Assembly: GCF_022788635.1 (NCBI RefSeq)
Contig: NZ_CP076024.1
Coordinates: forward strand, 2,418,001-2,482,000
From: Methylobacter sp. S3L5C
GTDB lineage: Bacteria; Pseudomonadota; Gammaproteobacteria; Methylococcales; Methylomonadaceae
Length of the DNA stretch: 64,000 bases
Direction of reading: 5' to 3'
The notes under the pieces were generated by a model that saw only the letters and a program-made list of their open reading frames with translations, did no database searches and had not been told where the DNA came from. A program made the translations under genes and the position numbers. Below are positions 60,050 to 64,000 of the stretch, one piece after another. The stretch's first letter is position 1. Each line of letters opens with the position of its first letter.

Positions 60050-60412
60050 ATGAGACTTAATTTACTGGGCCTGTTTGCAGTATTGGCCTTTTTTTCAGGT
60101 ACAACATCGGCAACAGAATATATTTACAGAGATCTTATGGCAAACACGAGGCCTTCACCGGGTTGTGCAGTAGAATCCGAGGCTATTGCAACAGCTTCCA
60201 AGCCTTACAATATTAAAAGTTACAGTAAAAAATTTTGTCAAACGCAGGGTTACGGTTGGCACGTTGAGGCAATCAAGGATAAAGGTAAGGTCGTTTGTGC
60301 GCCATGTAGTGATACTAATAGCGGCAAAAAACAATGTCATCTGGAAGATGTCGTTGTTGCCTGCAAGCTGATTAAACCCGGTTCGGTAGGTATGTTGCCG
60401 GGTAAAGGCTAG
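60050..60412 (+). CDS. Secreted Cys-rich protein of unknown function
   Basis: 120 residues with a signal peptide (MRLNLLGLFAVLAFFSGTTSA). The mature part has six Cys (in PGCAVE, KFCQTQG, VVCAPCSD, KQCHLED and VACKLIK), so three disulfides are possible. No heme motif is present. I recognise no family. GGGAG lies 9 nt before the ATG. It may belong with the two small genes upstream, but 220 nt separate them. Confidence 0.65.
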   Translation: MRLNLLGLFAVLAFFSGTTSATEYIYRDLMANTRPSPGCAVESEAIATASKPYNIKSYSKKFCQTQGYGWHVEAIKDKGKVVCAPCSDTNSGKKQCHLEDVVVACKLIKPGSVGMLPGKG

Positions 60413-60501
60413 TAAGATGATTTCCTGCGCCATTTGGGTATTTAGTTCTTGGCTATCACCTGAGGTGAGATTTTTATGGCAATAGAACTTATCTGATGCT
60501 T

Positions 60502-60533
60502 AACCTGTAGGAAAACAGTTTTTCCTACAGGTT
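60502..60533. terminator. Strong hairpin between convergent genes
   Basis: AACCTGTAGGAAAA and TTTTCCTACAGGTT form a perfect 14-bp stem with a 4-nt loop. The U-side of the stem could serve as the T-run, making it a bidirectional terminator for the Cys-rich gene and phoR. Confidence 0.65.
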
Positions 60534-60567
60534 GCCATTGAATAATGGCGAGACGCCGGATAATGCT

Positions 60568-61845
60568 TTACATGCAAATTCGACAAATAGGAAAGCGACA
60601 GCTAAAACAACTGCCTTTGCCTAGTTCACTGGTGATGTTCAAGTGAGCATCGTGGCGCATTAGTACGTGTTTGACAATAGCTAAACCTAACCCGGTCCCG
60701 TTTACTTTTTTGAGTCGCTTGGTTTCAATCCGGTAAAACCGTTCTGTGATTCTGGGTAATTCTGCTTTTGTAATGCCTTCCCCCTGATCTTCAATAGCCA
60801 GTATTATGGATACATTGTCTTGATACCAGCGCACTTTTACCAGCGAGTTTTCCGGCGAATATTTGAGTGCATTACTTAATAAATTAGTAAAGGCACTGCG
60901 CAATTCCTGTTCTTCACCTCTAATATGTACAGGGGTTTCCAGGGTTAATTCAATTCGTCTTGACGCATTTTCCAGCGTATCGCCTTCTTTGCAAATTTGG
61001 CTTAATAACTCAGGTACATTGACACATTTTGTCTTTTTCTGTTGAGTTTCCAGACGAGCCAACAATAATAAGTCATCAACTAGATGCTGCATACGCTCCG
61101 TTTGCCCCAGCATTTGCTGGAACGAGTTGGTTAATAAGGGAGAGTTTTCATCATCCAGATCTTGTAAGGTTTCCAGATAACCTTTTAATACGGTTAGTGG
61201 CGTTCTTAGTTCATGAGATACATTGGCCACAAAATCCTTACGCATTCGTTCCATCTTTTTTAGTTGCGTAACATCTTGTGCCAGCAGTAATCGCAGGCCT
61301 GCTCCATAGGGTATGATTCTTACTTCCAGGGTAATACGGTTGTCGATAGGCGAGGGTAATATAACGGATTCTTTATAATCTCCGGATTTCAGATAACCGA
61401 TAAATTCAGGGAAACGAATGAGATTAGGGATTCGTTGACCTTTATCTGATTGCTGCAAACCAAAAACATCTCTCGCCGCTTTATTTGCCCAGTCTATTTC
61501 ATCATCAATGCCTAAAACAATGGCAGCGTCAGGTAAAGCTTCGGTGGATTGGCGAAACTGATCAATCATTTTACCCAGTTTCTTTTTGCGACGTTTTTCA
61601 TCCTTTTTAATGCGATAAATATGGTAATAAATTTCTTCCCAAATACCGGTTGCCTTTGGATACTTGCCTCTCCCACCAGTACTTATCCATTTTTCAAACT
61701 GATTAATCTGAATTACCTGACGTACAATGATGCCAACCATTAGTAACAATAATATGGGTAGAAATACCCCCGTTAATGCGCCAAAAATTGCTGTTGCCAA
61801 TAATAGCAAGAGCAATCTGGTTATCTCTTTTTGCCAGATACCCAT
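60568..61845 (-). CDS. phoR: Phosphate regulon sensor kinase PhoR
   Basis: 425 residues. Two N-terminal transmembrane segments (LLLLLLATAIFGALTGVFLPILLLLMVG), a short linker, a PAS domain (~90-190), then HisKA/HATPase with NVSHELRTPLTVL (phospho-His), NLLSNALKYSP and EDQGEGI, GTGLGLAIVKH. This is the standard PhoR layout with no large periplasmic sensor. It starts 5 nt after the phoB stop. Confidence 0.92.
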   Translation of the reverse strand: MGIWQKEITRLLLLLLATAIFGALTGVFLPILLLLMVGIIVRQVIQINQFEKWISTGGRGKYPKATGIWEEIYYHIYRIKKDEKRRKKKLGKMIDQFRQSTEALPDAAIVLGIDDEIDWANKAARDVFGLQQSDKGQRIPNLIRFPEFIGYLKSGDYKESVILPSPIDNRITLEVRIIPYGAGLRLLLAQDVTQLKKMERMRKDFVANVSHELRTPLTVLKGYLETLQDLDDENSPLLTNSFQQMLGQTERMQHLVDDLLLLARLETQQKKTKCVNVPELLSQICKEGDTLENASRRIELTLETPVHIRGEEQELRSAFTNLLSNALKYSPENSLVKVRWYQDNVSIILAIEDQGEGITKAELPRITERFYRIETKRLKKVNGTGLGLAIVKHVLMRHDAHLNITSELGKGSCFSCRFPICRICM

Positions 61846-61850
61846 AGTTT

Positions 61851-62543
61851 TTAATCCACCAGTGAAAACCGGTAACCAAAGCCACGCACGGTTTGTACTA
61901 AATCTTCGCGCCCGTATTCCTCAAGAATTTTTCTCAGTCGTCGAATATGAACATCAATAGTGCGTTCTTCAATATAGACACTACGACCCCAAACCTGATC
62001 CAGCAATTGAGTTCGGCTGTAAACTTTATCGGGATGGGTCATAAAAAAATGCATTAATCGAAATTCGGTGGGACTCACTTCCAATTGCTTGTCGCCTATA
62101 CTTAGGCGGTGCTGTTCAGTATCCAGTATTAAATCACCCAGAATAATTTGGGCCTGGCCTTGTATTTTTCCACTTCTACGCAAAACAGCGCGAATCCGTG
62201 CGACCAATTCCTTAGGTGAAAAGGGTTTGGTCATGTAATCATCAGCACCAATTTCAAGGCCTCTAACTTTGTCCTCTTCTTCGCCGCGTGCCGTTAATAA
62301 TATAATGGGGATATCACGATAAACAGGTTCTTTCTTTAAGCGTCTGGCCCATTCAACACCGCTAATGCCTGGTAACATCCAGTCCAGCAGTATTAGATCC
62401 GGCAGGTTGTCATCCAATGCTTTCTGAGCATCTTCTGCATCACCGGCAGCAATGGGTGCAAAACCAGATTGCTCAAGAATCATCATTAACATTCCTCTGA
62501 TGGCATCTTCATCTTCAACAACGAGAACATTAAAATTAGACAT
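61851..62543 (-). CDS. phoB: Phosphate regulon response regulator PhoB
   Basis: 230 residues: a receiver (phosphoacceptor Asp54 in [10 protein letters not shown]) and an OmpR-type winged helix ([31 protein letters not shown], then [12 protein letters not shown]). It activates phosphate-starvation genes. No pst or phoU gene is in the window. Confidence 0.94.
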   Translation of the reverse strand: MSNFNVLVVEDEDAIRGMLMMILEQSGFAPIAAGDAEDAQKALDDNLPDLILLDWMLPGISGVEWARRLKKEPVYRDIPIILLTARGEEEDKVRGLEIGADDYMTKPFSPKELVARIRAVLRRSGKIQGQAQIILGDLILDTEQHRLSIGDKQLEVSPTEFRLMHFFMTHPDKVYSRTQLLDQVWGRSVYIEERTIDVHIRRLRKILEEYGREDLVQTVRGFGYRFSLVD

Positions 62544-62587
62544 AATTAGTATATTGAATAAAAATTGGCTATTGTAACAAAGACCTT

Positions 62588-62605
62588 ATTACTTCATTAT
62601 GACAA
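62588..62605 (-). promoter_or_regulatory. Possible weak Pho box upstream of phoB
   Basis: On the minus strand TTGTCATAATGAAGTAAT resembles the PhoB direct repeat CTGTCAT-N4-CTGTCAT in its first half only. It lies 45 nt before the phoB start, a position suited to autoregulation. Confidence 0.3.
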
Positions 62606-62742
62606 AAGTTTAAAATTGAGTCTTAAATTTGTAAAAAAACTGGTTCCATAAACTTTCAGAAAGTAAATTTCAGTCAGCTTGCAAAGACAATGATTTACAA
62701 TAAAAAATTTACAAAATCAAGCCTGATTGATAACACATTATA

Positions 62743-63048
62743 ATGACAATGCCTAAAACATACCTCACTGTGCCTTATGCACAAAAAGATGCAGTAAAAG
62801 CACTAGGTGCCAAGTGGGATGCTGTCAACAAAAAATGGTATGTTCCTGCAAATATGGACTGCACTGTTTTTGCCAGGTGGCAACCTCAAACGGGTACTTT
62901 GGAATCATCTCCAACAATCAGTAAACCTGTTATTCGTAAGTCATCGACCACCGATGCTTCTGCAAAAAATACCGCCGTTGGTATTATTACCCAGGCAACA
63001 GACAAAAACTTTGTTGCCTATAACGGCGATGAACCGCCCTGGGATTAA
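62743..63048 (+). CDS. Small DUF5710-domain protein
   Basis: 101 residues. YLTVPYAQKDAVKALGAKWD, followed by KKWYVPANMD and FARWQPQ, is the DUF5710 domain (about 45 residues), often found fused to DNA primases or relaxases and of unknown function. The rest is a Ser/Thr-rich linker and a C terminus ending in GDEPPWD, reminiscent of acidic tails that bind partners such as those of SSB. The metallopeptidase gene follows after 49 nt. Confidence 0.7.
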   Translation: MTMPKTYLTVPYAQKDAVKALGAKWDAVNKKWYVPANMDCTVFARWQPQTGTLESSPTISKPVIRKSSTTDASAKNTAVGIITQATDKNFVAYNGDEPPWD

Positions 63049-63097
63049 GAGATATTTTTGCACAATATCGACCGGCTAACAAATCTGAAGAGTTAAA

Positions 63098-63601
63098 ATG
63101 AGCACATTAAAATATCTTACTGGCTACCCTGTAACAATAACAGATCAGATCCATAGCCTTATCGATAATGATAAATTGGCCGGGCTATTATTAAAAAAAT
63201 ATCCTTTTAGCCATGATATCAGAACTGACAAAGCGCTTTATAGTTATGTCGTGGAGTTAAAGAATCAATTTCTCAGACAATCCGGTCCGCTTAGTAAAGT
63301 TATTTATGATGACAAGATTGATGTAATCCATCAAGCCTTGGGGCTACATTCGTTTGTATCCAGAGTTCAGGGTAATAACCTGAAAGCAAAAAATGAAATT
63401 CGAATAGGCTCGGTTTTTAAAAATGGTCCATTGGAATGCCTTAAAATGATTGTTGTGCATGAGCTCGCCCATTTAAGAGAAAAAGAACATAACAAGGCCT
63501 TCTACAAATTATGCGAGTATATGGAACCGGATTATCATCAGTTAGAATTTGATATGCGGCTTTATCTGACTTACCTTGATCAGGTTGGAAAGCTTTATTA
63601 A
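63098..63601 (+). CDS. YgjP-like zinc metallopeptidase
   Basis: 167 residues. The zinc motif VHELAHLREKEHNKAFY (HExxH with a third ligand in EHNKAF) and the tail MEPDYHQLEFDMRLYLTY are those of the YgjP/DUF45 family. Known bacterial members are poorly characterised. It is shorter at the N terminus than classical YgjP (~230 residues), as in many relatives. A terminator is not evident. Confidence 0.82.
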   Translation: MSTLKYLTGYPVTITDQIHSLIDNDKLAGLLLKKYPFSHDIRTDKALYSYVVELKNQFLRQSGPLSKVIYDDKIDVIHQALGLHSFVSRVQGNNLKAKNEIRIGSVFKNGPLECLKMIVVHELAHLREKEHNKAFYKLCEYMEPDYHQLEFDMRLYLTYLDQVGKLY

Positions 63602-63658
63602 ATATTTTTTTCCAGAGTCTGTAGGGGGGGGGTGGTAAGAAAAACATTACCCTGTCTT

Positions 63659-64000
63659 TTATTCATTTTCTGACAGTTGTTGAGTCAGAAAATTATCCAG
63701 CTGATTGGCAAATGCTTGTATATCGCGTGAGTTTAACGCAGAGGGTCCGCCGGTATCGATTCCGCTACCGCGCAATGTATCCATAAAATCACGCATATTC
63801 AAGCGATCTCTAATATTGTCCTCGGTATAACGTTCGCCGCGATGATTGATGGCATGGCCACCTTTGCAGATTACTTCATACGCTAACGGAATATCCCCGG
63901 TGATAACTAAATCATCAGCATTTAAATTTTTGACAATGGCATTATCCGCCACATCGAAGCCCGAATGTACTTGCAGCAACTTGATATAGCGTGATGGTGG
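63659..64000 (-). CDS. YaiI/UPF0178 family protein (5' end beyond window)
   Basis: The visible 113 codons include [20 protein letters not shown] and [16 protein letters not shown], then [15 protein letters not shown] and [20 protein letters not shown]. These are conserved blocks of the UPF0178 (YaiI/YqxD) family, NYN/PIN-like proteins of unknown function. The frame is open to the window edge, so the gene starts outside. About 35 N-terminal residues should be missing by comparison with relatives. Confidence 0.85.
   Translation of the reverse strand, partial: PPSRYIKLLQVHSGFDVADNAIVKNLNADDLVITGDIPLAYEVICKGGHAINHRGERYTEDNIRDRLNMRDFMDTLRGSGIDTGGPSALNSRDIQAFANQLDNFLTQQLSENE

Overview
The window looks like chromosomal DNA of a gammaproteobacterium, most probably a gamma-methanotroph of the order Methylococcales (Methylobacter-like). 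This rests on the character of the 16S rRNA, the gene orders kdsD-kdsC-lptC-lptA-lptB-rpoN-hpf-rapZ and phoB-phoR, an Entner-Doudoroff operon that runs into citrate synthase, a proton-pumping pyrophosphatase, and the moderately AT-rich composition. No pmoA, mxaF or xoxF lies in the window, so the assignment to methanotrophs is an inference. The 16S at 26603-28137 would settle it.

Layout. 0-2.7 kb: a RegB/RegA redox two-component pair and a family-5 uracil-DNA glycosylase. 3-8.5 kb: a PNAG exopolysaccharide module (pgaB, pgaC, pgaD) followed by a receiver-Hpt protein and, convergently, a GGDEF diguanylate cyclase whose receiver lacks its phosphoacceptor Asp. pgaA is absent. 9-19.1 kb: a decaying accessory zone with an intact type IV pilin, an IS630 remnant, a broken Uma2 gene, a TIGR04073 lipid/exosortase-type protein, a BI-1 membrane protein, an OFA-type MFS transporter, a heavily mutated norC-norB pair, a pentapeptide-repeat protein, IS4/IS66-like fragments, and a frameshifted glycine-zipper gene upstream of its intact paralogue (19.4-19.8 kb).

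20-26.2 kb is housekeeping (sulfurtransferase, quinone oxidoreductase, argC, erpA, M23 peptidase, tyrS). 26.2-32.1 kb is one complete rRNA operon: two promoters, boxA, 16S, tRNA-Ile, tRNA-Ala, 23S, 5S and a terminator. 32-35.3 kb holds a cupin, a flavoprotein, a RIO kinase and a VF530 protein. 35.5-39.8 kb holds the H+-pyrophosphatase and the helicase dbpA. 39.9-46.2 kb is the Kdo/LPS-transport/sigma-54 operon, which lacks ptsN between hpf and rapZ.

46.4-53.2 kb is the most interesting part: moaA faces a heme d1 cluster encoding a divergent cytochrome cd1-like protein, two small c-type cytochromes, NirF, and four separate siroheme decarboxylase-type subunits (NirD, L, G, H). The cd1-like protein keeps the heme c site, the proximal d1 His and one distal His but lacks the second active-site His of classical NirS. 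nirE and nirJ are not here, and the only NO reductase genes in the window are ruined. 53.6-59.0 kb is zwf-edd-eda-gltA. 59.3-60.4 kb carries three small genes: a CPVC thioredoxin-like protein whose strong promoter lies within an inverted repeat, a 57-residue membrane protein, and a Cys-rich secreted protein. The window ends with phoB-phoR, a DUF5710 protein, a YgjP-like metallopeptidase and the 3' part of a YaiI (UPF0178) gene.

Small palindromic elements recur between genes and appear to be dispersed repeat families of this genome. They include a pair of hairpins related by a compensatory base-pair change.
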